From Diabrotica undecimpunctata (Eukaryota > Arthropoda > Insecta > Coleoptera > Chrysomelidae): a stretch of DNA of 64,000 nt. Under the pieces are notes generated by a model. It was given only the letters and a program-made list of their open reading frames with translations, did not search any database and had not been told where the DNA came from. The DNA lies in contig NC_092803.1 in assembly GCF_040954645.1 (NCBI RefSeq), forward strand, positions 78,964,263-79,028,262, written 5' to 3'. A program made the translations under genes and the position numbers. Positions 35,401 to 45,614 of this stretch are shown one piece after another (positions within the stretch are counted from its first letter, which is position 1; the number at the start of each line of letters is the position of its first letter).

Positions 35401-35689
35401 TAAACATTACTGTTCCCTCTAATACGCCATCATCGACAAAAACAAATTTCAAATTTATTCTAGTTTACAAAAAATATTTTAATTACAATTCATAACTATT
35501 CAAAATTCGTAACTACTTATCGGTACCGCGTTAGACTTTTTACAACACGGACGACCTTCATAGCGCACAGAACAAAAATATCGTTCGTTTAAATCTAAAT
35601 TAATGACATAGCCTATGGTGTCAACACCTGTGTATTATTTTTCTTTTTACCCAAGTCAAACAAGATACATTTATAAAGTTCAAATGTAA

Positions 35690-35995
35690 GCATTAAAACT
35701 AGTCTTTTGTCAGCTCATTTTAAAACTTTATTAGATCCCAGTTGTCTTCTCGTGATTTCAACTTGCTTGAGTTTGTGTGACAGAACATTTTTCAAACCTT
35801 TTTTGTGTTTTCCCTATTGTTCGCAAATTCTTGTTTTATTCTTAAAAGTTATAGGAGAGATTGTGTCCATTTTCATAATATTCTTCCATCAACGAATTTA
35901 CGATGTGTTTAACATTGGGTTTTCCTGTCACAGTATCACCTTTACCAGTCTAAAGTTAAAAATGAAATATATATTTGTTAAGACTACATCATGTA
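35690..35995 (-). pseudogene. piggyBac-like transposase fragment (middle part)
   Basis: On the - strand: YTGKGDTVTGKPNV-like run, SLMEEYYENGHNL, then after a shift KHKKGLKNVLSHKLKQVEI and RRQLGSNKVLK. The TGKG........GHNL......GK..KGLK.V..+KLK.GE+.......VLKW order is the second half of the piggyBac domain. It lies upstream of the N-terminal piece on the same strand, so the two are rearranged or come from two copies. Confidence 0.55.
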
Positions 35996-36229
35996 TAGAT
36001 CATTAAATCATACTTTAAATGTTTTTGTATACACTGTGCAAATAATAAACGCGCTCTCCAAGGATCATTTATTGATCTATGACCAAATTTTTACCGAGAA
36101 TTATACCGTTTTTTTTTAATTCTTTAGTTTAGATTCAATAATTTAGAAGAGGTTTATGTATTCAATCTGCCTTTGGTATTATTATCTGTCTTTATTCCAG
36201 ATTTAGCCATACAGCTTACACTCCCTCTA

Positions 36230-36720
36230 AGGGGAAAATTCACTCATTCCAGATACCTACAGTATTAAAAGTATTCAGCTCTGGTAGGACTCTTTCCGTG
36301 TTATCGAGCCCTAGGTGACTTGGTATGCTGGAGTGTCTCCCAAAAATTTTCGAACACATCTGGACGTTGAAAAAAGTACAGCTTTCTGTATAGTCTTGTA
36401 GAGATGTTCATTCAGACCTAGCTTTCTTATGTTTTCTAGGATGTTCTTCGAAATGACTCCAGTAGTAGAGAGAATAATAGGTATTGTCTGGGTACTTTCC
36501 ATTCTCCACTGTCTTCGTATTTAAATTTCCAGATCCTTGTACTTAGCGATCTTTTCGTTTTGTTTAACACGACGATTATTGTTGTTGATAATCGCCACAT
36601 CAATTAGTGTTATTTGTCTCTTTAGTTTCTTATGAGATCTGGTCTATTATGTGCCACTGTTTGATCTGTGAGCACAGTGCGGTCCCAGTATAGCTTGTAG
36701 TTATCATTCTCTTCTGTCTT
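36230..36720 (-). pseudogene. LINE C-terminus with a restriction-like endonuclease motif
   Basis: The - strand reads YKLYWDRTVLTDQTVAHNRP, DLI, and after a frameshift LKRQITLIDVAI, then TIPIILSTTGVISKNILENI and a QKAVLFSTSRCVRKFLG end. The RPD, about 14 residues, then ID pair is the PD(X)12-14D signature of R2/R4/NeSL-type restriction-like endonucleases, and the P+++..TG+++......L........+QK...+.T....R+.L tail fits such LINEs. One frameshift and missing RT make it a relic. Confidence 0.6.
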
Positions 36721-36729
36721 TATTATTAT

Positions 36730-37290
36730 TATCTGTATTATTATTAATTTATTAAATTATGTATGTCATAACTGTCATTAGTATTATCGATGAAATGCCA
36801 AAAATTTAACTAGAGTAAAATTATTTCCCAAGTCATCACTGAACTAAGAAAATAATGTAAATAATTTTCTTTCTCTTAGACTAATAATGTTACCCTTATG
36901 AAATAGTAATAATTCTCATAAAGACGATGCAAACAAACTAATTAAACATTTCATCGGAAGTAATCAGTTCCAGTTTTTAAATGGAGATCTCTAATCTGTA
37001 TCGTCATTAGTTTCTGGAAAATCTTTAACTAATAATCGAAATCAATCTAAAGATGTTTGTGAATTATCTAAAATATTATAAACTGTTTCTTTTTTACAAA
37101 GAATTGGAAATGTGGTTATATAAGTTTCACTTATTTTTGTCCATTCGGTAATACTTGGTTCATCAATATTGTTATTGTGCAATTTTAATCTCAACAATAT
37201 CTGCAATAATATTTTCTTCCTCATTTACTCCAAAATCATTATCTTTATTCATAGATACATCTGACACGGTGAGATCTGATGACTCTGAGA
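36730..37290. other. Flank of the gypsy insertion
   Basis: Two short - strand frames (37042-37224 and the part of 37172-37486 outside the LTR) carry a D/E-rich segment (SDLTVSDVSMNKDNDFG) and a W/Y-containing segment. They could be fragments of one disrupted gene or element; I do not recognise it. Confidence 0.3.
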
Positions 37291-37294
37291 AGAG

Positions 37295-38835
37295 TGTAGC
37301 AGTCACAACTGCTAACATATAATTAATTAATATAATTATTATTAAAATCCTAAAACCCCTCAGAATCCCGTTTATGAAACGTTTATGGGCAATAGACGAG
37401 ACGATGCGCAAACTAAAATGAGCAGGAGGTGCTCGGCGAAGGTCAGTTTTGGCCAACAACTCAAGCAGAGAGGTGTATTTCTCCAAGCCTTAACCGGCAT
37501 TTTTTGTCTTTAAATCGGGTAGAAAATCTGGGATTGGATTTAATATTTTCCCCGAACATCAAGGGAGAAATTAGAACAGATGATAAAGAATCTTGATTGA
37601 AAAACCGACTTCCAAATCTATAGAAATGAATATTTAAGACCCGGCTTCCAAATCTACTGAAATAATTATTTAAAATCCAGGTGAGCAATTAAATCATTTA
37701 GTTTAATAGGCCTATCATTTTATTGATATTTTCATTGTCTTTTGAAATATTAAAAGTGTAAAATCCGAGTTTTCTCATATGTATCATGTGGCCTTGAGCC
37801 TAGATCGTCAATTTATCGGACACCTAATTAGTTTTTCTGTTTTTTTGTATACCTACTCGATATAAAAAGTTTCATGCCTGATTTACTAGATATTCTTTAA
37901 ATGCGCAGACGCAATAAATAGACAAGATGACAGTCAGCTGATAAAATAAAATGTTTGTTTGTTGTGGTAATTCGATGTAAGAGTATGTGTTGACAGTCAT
38001 CTTTGGGTGCCTTGATGTTTCTCTAAATGTTATTTTTTGTAGATTTCACCCGATTAGGATAACGTTTAATACTAGAATTAGTTTAACCAAACACCTAATT
38101 CAACCCATTGGAAACCAGGAACCGATTGTCTCCAGAACCACAGCGTTCCTCTTCATTCGTTTTTTTTTTTCGGAGCCTCAAGGATCGTCAGAGTCTTCAG
38201 GGGACTTATCCAGGACCGCTGTAGTGTTGTGACAGACAGTAACAACTAGTTTCTCAGGGTTAAGGTTTTTCTTGTAATTTACAACTTTGTATATGCATAT
38301 ACCAAGGTTAGTACTTATTACTAGTAACTAACTAGTAAATAGTTATTAATTAATTAAATTAGATTCATTGTTAGGGAAGGGGTTCATGATTTTTGTATAG
38401 CGGTTTTTAAAAGGGAAGGGAAGCAATTTATGTATCAGGGTTTTTAAAAATTATATATATATCTTTCCGAGTCTGTTGGCCATACTCATCACACTTGATC
38501 ACTTTAGATATCTCCCAGCATCTGTGTGTAAGCATAACACTTACACATAGATCTGGTGTTTAGCTGCTTCGACACATATTAGTCGTATATTTGTTAGGTA
38601 AGGTAGTTTCTTTTGTATAACCGTCACGGTTTTTTTTTAGTATTTATATTCCCTACCTTACCTATCTAGGATTTAACTTTCGTAACTAACCTTAGTGTTA
38701 AGATTTCGCTTCTCCCATGGACTTAGATTATAGATTTACTAATACACCTTTTCGTTTGGCCCAGTAGTGGGGATATCTAATTTTGTCGTGGCTTTTTGGT
38801 CCTCGCATACCGTAGCCCCACTACTGTAATTATTT

Positions 38836-38897
<62 letters not shown>

Positions 38898-39555
38898 TGA
38901 GTTTTGTTAGTTGTTAATAAATAACAGCAATAGTTGTTAATATATATATAAATATATTTGTTACAAGTAGTTTTGCTTTTATTTCAGTTCCTGCTTACAA
39001 TTATAATATAGCAGAACAAGGTCAATAGTGTCTTTTCGGTTTTTTAAACATTATTACAGGGTATTAAATCAATAGTACTTTATTCCTTGTTGTTCATAAC
39101 TTCATTTATTTTTTTGTTAATTTCCTTCAGAAATTAGCTGGCGCCCATTTTAGTATTTTCCTAGGCATCTCCGTATATTCTCTTATCTTACCCCTTTTAT
39201 AGTTCCAGATTTTCCGGTGCATTATTATATTGTATTCTTTTGGTTAAAAGATCTCTTTTCCCCTTATCTCAAAGCCAAATTCTAGTGTAGTGAGGCTAGC
39301 CCGAATTCGTGCTTGAGGTTTTGTGTCTCTGTGTTCTTTTGAGCTAAGCCATTCTTTTTATTATAACTTCTTTGCTAGTTCTTCTCTAATTGATCATCTC
39401 CTTCTCCATATACCACCCCTAAATTTTATTTAGGTTTCAATTGGCGCTTTTGCGTTTGCAACTTAAGTTGTTTCAATTGGCGCTTTTGCGTTTGCAACTG
39501 AAGTGGTTTCAATTGTGGTTCTCCAGAACCACAGCGTTCCTCTTGAGTCGTTTCA
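37295..39555 (+). repeat. Gypsy LTR, + orientation, 2261 bp
   Basis: Begins TGTAGCAGTC and ends GTTTCA two bases before the primer-binding site. Compared with the right LTR it has an extra ~38 bp near 38762-38799, a replaced block at about 38315-38345, a shorter AT tract and ~41 extra bases just before the primer site. It also holds two tandem 37-bp units (TTTCAATTGGCGCTTTTGCG...) at 39434-39510. Confidence 0.85.
38840..38895. repeat. (AT)n tract within the left LTR
   Basis: Dinucleotide run of about 56 bp; the same LTR position in the right copy is longer (48325-48396). Confidence 0.95.
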
Positions 39556-39644
39556 GTTGGCGCCCAACGTGGGGCCTCTTTTTTTTGCACGTACTTTTGG
39601 CTTAAAAAAAAAACGAATGAAGAGGAACGCTGTGGTTCTGGAGA
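39520..39644. repeat. 25-bp inverted repeat around primer site and junction
   Basis: 39520-39544 (within the extra 41 bp of the left LTR) equals the U3 segment 38129-38153, and its reverse complement is at 39620-39644 in the truncated LTR. The pair encloses the primer-binding site and the leader fragment, a geometry that would allow snap-back during DNA synthesis. Confidence 0.8.
39558..39575 (+). promoter_or_regulatory. Primer-binding site, tRNA-Lys(CUU) type
   Basis: TGGCGCCCAACGTGGGGC is complementary to the last 18 bases of insect tRNA-Lys(CUU) including CCA, as I recall that tRNA. It is the expected site for priming minus-strand DNA. This copy is followed by only 28 bp of leader before the inverted junction. 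Confidence 0.85.
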
Positions 39645-40478
39645 CAATCGGTTCCTGGTTTCCAATGGGTTGAATTAGGTGTTTGGTTAAACTAATTCTA
39701 GTATTAAACGTTATCCTAATCGGGTGAAATCTACAAAAAATAACATTTAGAGAAACATCAAGGCACCCAAAGATGACTGTCAACACATACTCTTACATCG
39801 AATTACCACAAAAAACAAACATTTTATTTTATCAGCTGACTGTCATCCTGTCTATTTATTGCGTCTGCGCATTTAAAGAATATCTAGTAAATCAGGCATG
39901 AAACTTTTTATATCGAGTAGGTATACAAAAAAACAGAAAAACTAATTAGGTGTCCGATAAATTGACGATCTAGGCTCAAGGCCACATGATACATATGAGA
40001 AAACTCGGATTTTACACTTTTAATATTTAAAAAGACAATGAAAATATCAATAAAATGATAGGCCTATTAAACTAAATGATTTAATTGCTCACCTGGATTT
40101 TAAATAATTATTTCAGTAGATTTGGAAGCCGGGTCTTAAATATTCATTTCTATAGATTTGGAAGTCGGTTTTTCAATCAAGATTCTTTATCATCTGTTCT
40201 AATTTCTCCCTTGATGTTCGGGGAAAATATTAAATCCAATCCCAGATTTTCTACCCGATTTAAAGACAAAAAATGCCGGTTAAGGCTTGGAGAAATACAC
40301 CTCTCTGCTTGAGTTGTTGGCCAAAACTGACCTTCGCCGAGCACCTCCTGCTCATTTTAGTTTGCGCATCGTCTCGTCTATTGCCCATAAACGTTTCATA
40401 AACGGGATTCTGAGGGGTTTTAGGATTTTAATAATAATTATATTAATTAATTATATGTTAGCAGTTGTGACTGCTACA
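39604..40478 (-). repeat. Truncated 3' LTR (875 bp) at the inverted junction
   Basis: Matches the first 875 bp of the right LTR (49041-49915) with at least two substitutions (near 39815 and 40029) and no length change. At both of those positions the left LTR agrees with the right LTR. It stops in an A10 run, where the + oriented leader fragment begins. Confidence 0.85.
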
Positions 40479-42453
40479 TCCTCCCTCAACTCCAGAAAAA
40501 AAAAAGGAAAACTTTCCACTTACCAGAAGTTTCCTTTTTTTTTATTGTCTAGGACAATCTAGCCTTAAAGACAAACCAGACAATGAATATGATGAAGCCG
40601 AAACGTTGTGGTGTCAACCACAAGGATTTTGAGCTTATCAGCCACACTGTTTACTCATTAGATGGGATAAAAGTAATGACACTGACAGACGTACAGTAGA
40701 CAGACAGCATGTGATCTATTTAATAATGCGTAATTTACCAAAAAAAAAATTAAAATAATTTAATTTATTTAGACAAAGTATTAAGAAAAGTAAAAAAAAC
40801 ATATAACCCAATCACTTAGGTACTTTCTAAATATAATTCAATAACCTTATAGCAATATCAATCTCAATGCCAATATATTCAATATAATTCAATTCAACCT
40901 TATATAGAGTAAATTAACCTTCAACAATACTTAAATTCTATATTTCCAAGTATTAGTAAAACTATTAATAAACTACACTACTGAGGTGTGTTAACAACCT
41001 CTAAAAGATAGGACCAAGAACCATTCACAACACAAGCTCAAACAAAGTCCTATCAAGTTTACCCAACGTTGACACTAGAGCGAACAGATTCTATTAATCA
41101 CCCAAGAGTTCAATGAGGGCTTAATTTATTAGGACTAGTTGAAAATATATTACTACAAACCTAAACATCTATATGATATGGTTCTGGATATCAGCAACAT
41201 ATTCGAAAATTCAAGGTAAAAGATAATTCAATACATCTACTTGCTTTAGCAGCGGTAGGAAAAACACACAATCGGTAAAGGCACTAGCAAGCCTAGATAC
41301 TAGCAAGCCCACTATACTCATGGTATAGGGTATGCTAAAAAAAAAATAAGTAAGTTAACTGCAATCCCAACTCGTAGTAAAGAATATGCACAAAAGGTAA
41401 AAGATAATTGCAAGTCCAGATCTACTCATGGTAGAGGATATGCACAAAACTCACTTCTACCAGCTATACACTTGGTAGAAGGAAAGGTAAAAGAGATCCT
41501 AACTGTAATACCCAAACTGTACTATTGACGTGGTCCAATTCTTTACTCACGACAAGAACAGTAAAGGACAGATTTTTAGGACTCCACAATCAAGATAAAG
41601 ATAAGATATATATTCATAAGATATAGATAAGAAATAAACTTATCAAGGTAAAGGTAAAGATAACTAACTTAAGGTAAAGGTATGAGATAAACCAATTAAG
41701 GTAAAGGTACGAGATAAACTCAAGTAAGGTAAAGATAAAGGTACACTCAAGGTAAAGATAAACTCACATCTACCAATCCGTACGAATGGTAGGTAGACAG
41801 GTACAAACTCAAGATACTAAGATATGTTAAACTCAAATTCTTGAGAAGATAACAACATAGGAGATAACAAACCAAGTTAAACAGACTTACTTATTGCTGA
41901 ATATCAGAACGATCCAATTCTAAATGACACATTCTAATTTCAACCTAAGAGACACTCAAGGAACAACTAATATGTATTGATATATTTCTGAGCCAAGTGA
42001 GGGCACACATCCAGGGTGATCAATCCTGAACCCACGCTAAAACACCGACACAGTAAGTGAATATGAATGCATAAGCTTTATGGCCATGGTCCACAAAACC
42101 ATACAACACTATTAAAGAAAATATTTGGAATGTTTTCCGCATTATCCCTGTAAATATCTATTCAACTCAGAACTCAAGATGGGGAAATTCCCATATATCC
42201 ATCCTGTACTCCTATGATATGCAGTTGGACTTTTAAGAGAAAACAAACAACAAAATTAACAAGTCCATAAACTAAGATAATAACCAACATTAAGATAAGA
42301 TAAAAAAATAGAAGGCAAAATAGCACTACTCTTATTGTTTTGCCAGGTAAACAAAAATAGATAAACCGATCTTAAACAACCAAACTGGTACAGCATTGAT
42401 AAGGGACCAGTTAATCTTCATCTGAAGATGAAGAATCCAAATTATCTGACAAG
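40479..42453 (-). other. 3' non-coding region and polypurine tract of the gypsy element
   Basis: On the - strand it ends GAGTTGAGGGAGGA directly before the 3' LTR, a polypurine tract for plus-strand priming. A strong hairpin (A-run plus GGAAA pairing with TTTCC plus T-run, 40495-40543) lies ~17 bp before it. At 41640-41775 there are irregular copies of AAGGTAAAGATAA. No env-like frame was found in these ~2 kb, so the element is a retrotransposon without an envelope gene. Confidence 0.75.
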
Positions 42454-45400
42454 TTATGTGGACCTACTGTCTTGTCCTCCAGTAAGTCTTTGACATGAAA
42501 CCTTCCTAGTTTCCTGCCAGTGGAAGTTTCCCCTCAACTCATAAATTAAAGGAGAAATGACCTTAATAACTGTGCAAGGTATGTACTTCTGACATAACTT
42601 GGCTGATTGAAAGTTCACTTTATCAGATTTGACAAAGTTTCTTTTCAACACAGAATCTCCAATTCTGAAGGATAACTCTCGCTTTCTCAAGTCATAATGG
42701 CATTTATTTCTAGCATAAGATGCTTTCAAACGTTTGCGAACATCCACATAAATATCAGGAAGATGCTGGATATCTTCTAAACGGTGTAATTTATCTGATA
42801 TAGTGGGAAAGTTATTGGCATTTTCTGAAATTGTACCAAAATAATCACCAGAAAGAGGAACATGACGACCAAACATCAAATAAGATGGAGGACATTTGGT
42901 TATTTCGTGAGAAGAAGTCCTGATAGCCTGTACTATAGAGTGGATATGAGTATCCCAAGCTCTTTGATCAGGAAAGGAATATGACCTTAAAGCAGTCACG
43001 ATTGATTTATTAACTCTTTCGGTATGACTGACTTGTGGATGATAGTTCGCATTGTACCAGATCTTTTGGACATTATATTTAGACATGAGGTCGCGAAAAG
43101 CCTTAGCTGTGAACTGTGGTCCATTATCGCAAGACACGATCTGTGGAACACCATAAATTAAGAAAACCTCATTCTCAAGATACTTGATAATGGATGAAGT
43201 AGTTGCCTTAGACATAGTATGAACCAAAGGAAATTTTGTAAAATAATCAACAACTACCAAGGCATACTGAGAACCTTTATAAGACCTAGGATAAGGACCA
43301 ATGAGATCTAAAGATATAAGTTGAAATGGAAAATCAATCCGTCGATAACTACCCATTAAACCTGGTTGGGGAAGATTTGTCGGTTTGCATGTAGCACAGA
43401 TTTTGCATTTAGCGATATAGCTACGTACAGTTTGACGCATCTTCGGCCAGTAATAGAGTTCCGATATACGACGGAAAGTTTTGTAAAACCCAAAATGAGC
43501 TGCAGTAGGATGGTCATGAAAAGTGGCCAAAACCTCTGCTCTATTAGGAGTTGGAACGACTATCTTCCAATCCGACATTCCAGTAAGGGCATCCATGGAA
43601 CTTAAGACATGTTTATACAAAACACCATGTTCAACTTTAAAATCAGGAAATTTACCTGGTACATTCTGTACATCATACAACATTTTTCGATACCAGTCAT
43701 CTGGTTGCAAGGAAGATAAATCTAACAAATTAATATCGAACGTTCTAGAGAGTGCATCAGCGACTACTACACCTGCAGCTTTACGATGAATAATCTTATA
43801 ATCATATTGTGCCAATTTTAAAATCCACCTAGCCAAACGAGGAGATGGGTTCTTCATATTCTGTAACCACACCAAACTACTATGGTCCGTTATGACCGTG
43901 AAAGAACGACCCTCAAGAAAATATCTGAAATGTTCAATACCAGTAATTATAGCTAGCAACTCTTTTTCAGTTGTAGTATAATTTTTCTGGGCTTTATTTA
44001 ATTTCTTGCTTGTATAAGCTATAGGGTGTTCTTCTCCATCTACCATTTGATAGAGTACACCTCCAGATGCAGTGTTAGAACAATCTGTCATCAGATAAAA
44101 AGGCTTAGTAAAATATGGGGCTACCATAACAGGAGAATTTGTGAGAGCCTCCTTGATTTTAATGAAAGCTTCATTAGCCTCAGGAGTCCACACAATATTT
44201 TGTCCCTTTTTCCGATTTTGAAGTAAATCTGTGATAGGAGACAACAAGGTCGAATAAGACTTAACAAACTTCTTATAATAACCAACCATTCCTAACAATC
44301 GACGGACCTGAGTGGTATTTTTAGGCACAGGAAAATCCCGAATCGCTGACATCTTATCAGGATCAGTACGAAGACCCTGAGAATCTACAACATATCCTAA
44401 AAACTTAATAGAGTCACGACAAAAGCTGCTTTTATCCAAATTAATAGTCAAATTTGCGTCTTTTAAACGCTGAAACAACTGCTGCAATACAGAGATATGA
44501 GTTTCGAAATCAGGAGTAATGACAAGAATGTCATCAAGATAGTATTGACAAAATGGGTCTAAAGCAGGACCTATTACCAAATCCATTAATCGACACATAG
44601 TCTGAGGAGCAGACACAAGACCAAAAGGCATTGTAGTGAACTGATACAATCCTTTGCCATTTACTGCAAAGGCAGTAAGCTTTTTAGTCTCCTCGCTGAG
44701 AGGAATCTGTAAAAACGCCTTCTTTAAGTCGATAGATGAAATAAATTTTGCATTCTGTAATTTACTTAGGATGATATCTATACGAGGTATAGGATAAGCA
44801 TCTCTGTTCATAGTTATACCGTTAAGTTTACGTCCGTCAAAACAGACACGAAAAGTCCCATCTTTCTTTTTTGTCAGCCACAGAGGGCTACAAAAAGAAG
44901 AAGTACTGGGCTCAATAATACCTAACTTAAGCATTTCATCTACCTCCTTTACTAAACTTTCATGCCAGGCTTGAGGCAAGGGATATTGATATTGCCTGAA
45001 GGGCTTAGACGAACCAACATCAATGTGATGTTCGATGAGATGAGTTCGACCTAACTGATTTTTCGATGAGATAGAAGAGAATGATGTGATGACACTATTT
45101 AACTGCTCTAATTCCTGAGCATTAAGTCGACTTATATCTTTAACAGCATTGACACAAGAGATATTGAAAGAAGACACAGATAAGGAAAATTCAGTAAAAT
45201 TTAATTCACTATTAAAAGTTTTCAGAAAATCCATACCTAGGATGACTGAATTCTTAACTGAAGGAATAACAAAGAATGTAATCATTCTTTTACAAAAACT
45301 AACAGAAATCTCAGTAGTGAATTGACCTAAAATTGGTTGAATTTGACCATCAGCTGTAGTCACTTGCAAACTTTGATCTATTCCTATATTTACATTTGAA

Positions 45401-45567
45401 TTCTGGAGAAATTCCAGACCTAGAGAACCTAAAATAGAGATATTGGACCCTGTGTCCAGTAAAGCTAAACAAGAATGTCCTAAGATAGATATTTCAAGAT
45501 ATGGACGATTATCCTTGTTTTTTCGAACTAACAATGAGTTTATATCTAAATCAACAAACGACGACAA
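42454..45567 (-). CDS. pol: Gypsy pol: protease, RT, RNase H, integrase
   Basis: Open frame of 1037 codons with no stop. Order: aspartic protease (LLDTGS, residues ~37-41); reverse transcriptase (MPFGLVSAPQ; YLDD at ~343-346); RNase H (MTDCSN ~492; TEKELLAI; TDHSSL; VVADALSR); integrase with an H-H-C-C zinc finger (HDHPTAAHFG ... CKICATC) and DD35E core (LDLIGPYP, CDNGPQF, HTERVN) whose second Asp and Glu are exactly 35 residues apart. The listed start is a TTG; no ATG is near, and the frame stays open upstream into gag for at least 120 bp. Pol lies -1 relative to gag, so expression by -1 frameshifting is likely. No classical slippery heptamer was identified. Confidence 0.95.
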   Translation of the reverse strand: MSSFVDLDINSLLVRKNKDNRPYLEISILGHSCLALLDTGSNISILGSLGLEFLQNSNVNIGIDQSLQVTTADGQIQPILGQFTTEISVSFCKRMITFFVIPSVKNSVILGMDFLKTFNSELNFTEFSLSVSSFNISCVNAVKDISRLNAQELEQLNSVITSFSSISSKNQLGRTHLIEHHIDVGSSKPFRQYQYPLPQAWHESLVKEVDEMLKLGIIEPSTSSFCSPLWLTKKKDGTFRVCFDGRKLNGITMNRDAYPIPRIDIILSKLQNAKFISSIDLKKAFLQIPLSEETKKLTAFAVNGKGLYQFTTMPFGLVSAPQTMCRLMDLVIGPALDPFCQYYLDDILVITPDFETHISVLQQLFQRLKDANLTINLDKSSFCRDSIKFLGYVVDSQGLRTDPDKMSAIRDFPVPKNTTQVRRLLGMVGYYKKFVKSYSTLLSPITDLLQNRKKGQNIVWTPEANEAFIKIKEALTNSPVMVAPYFTKPFYLMTDCSNTASGGVLYQMVDGEEHPIAYTSKKLNKAQKNYTTTEKELLAIITGIEHFRYFLEGRSFTVITDHSSLVWLQNMKNPSPRLARWILKLAQYDYKIIHRKAAGVVVADALSRTFDINLLDLSSLQPDDWYRKMLYDVQNVPGKFPDFKVEHGVLYKHVLSSMDALTGMSDWKIVVPTPNRAEVLATFHDHPTAAHFGFYKTFRRISELYYWPKMRQTVRSYIAKCKICATCKPTNLPQPGLMGSYRRIDFPFQLISLDLIGPYPRSYKGSQYALVVVDYFTKFPLVHTMSKATTSSIIKYLENEVFLIYGVPQIVSCDNGPQFTAKAFRDLMSKYNVQKIWYNANYHPQVSHTERVNKSIVTALRSYSFPDQRAWDTHIHSIVQAIRTSSHEITKCPPSYLMFGRHVPLSGDYFGTISENANNFPTISDKLHRLEDIQHLPDIYVDVRKRLKASYARNKCHYDLRKRELSFRIGDSVLKRNFVKSDKVNFQSAKLCQKYIPCTVIKVISPLIYELRGNFHWQETRKVSCQRLTGGQDSRST

Positions 45568-45614
45568 GAGATTACTTGAAGAAACTACAGAAGAATCACG
45601 GTGTTCATGCTCAA

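Noticed and set aside
37461..38232. Repeated 75-104-residue frames that recur at 39.6-40.6 kb and 49.0-50.0 kb
   Set aside because: They recur only because they lie in the LTRs; no protein features.
39540..39640. Explaining the inverted LTR junction purely as an assembly error
   Set aside because: Cannot be excluded, but the two arms differ by several indels and the outer AGAG flanks match, which a simple mis-join of one sequence would not give. Kept as a finding with this caveat.
43366..44226. Three + strand frames inside pol (43366-43605, 43523-43789, 44026-44226)
   Set aside because: Antisense shadows of the intact pol gene; no domain resemblance.
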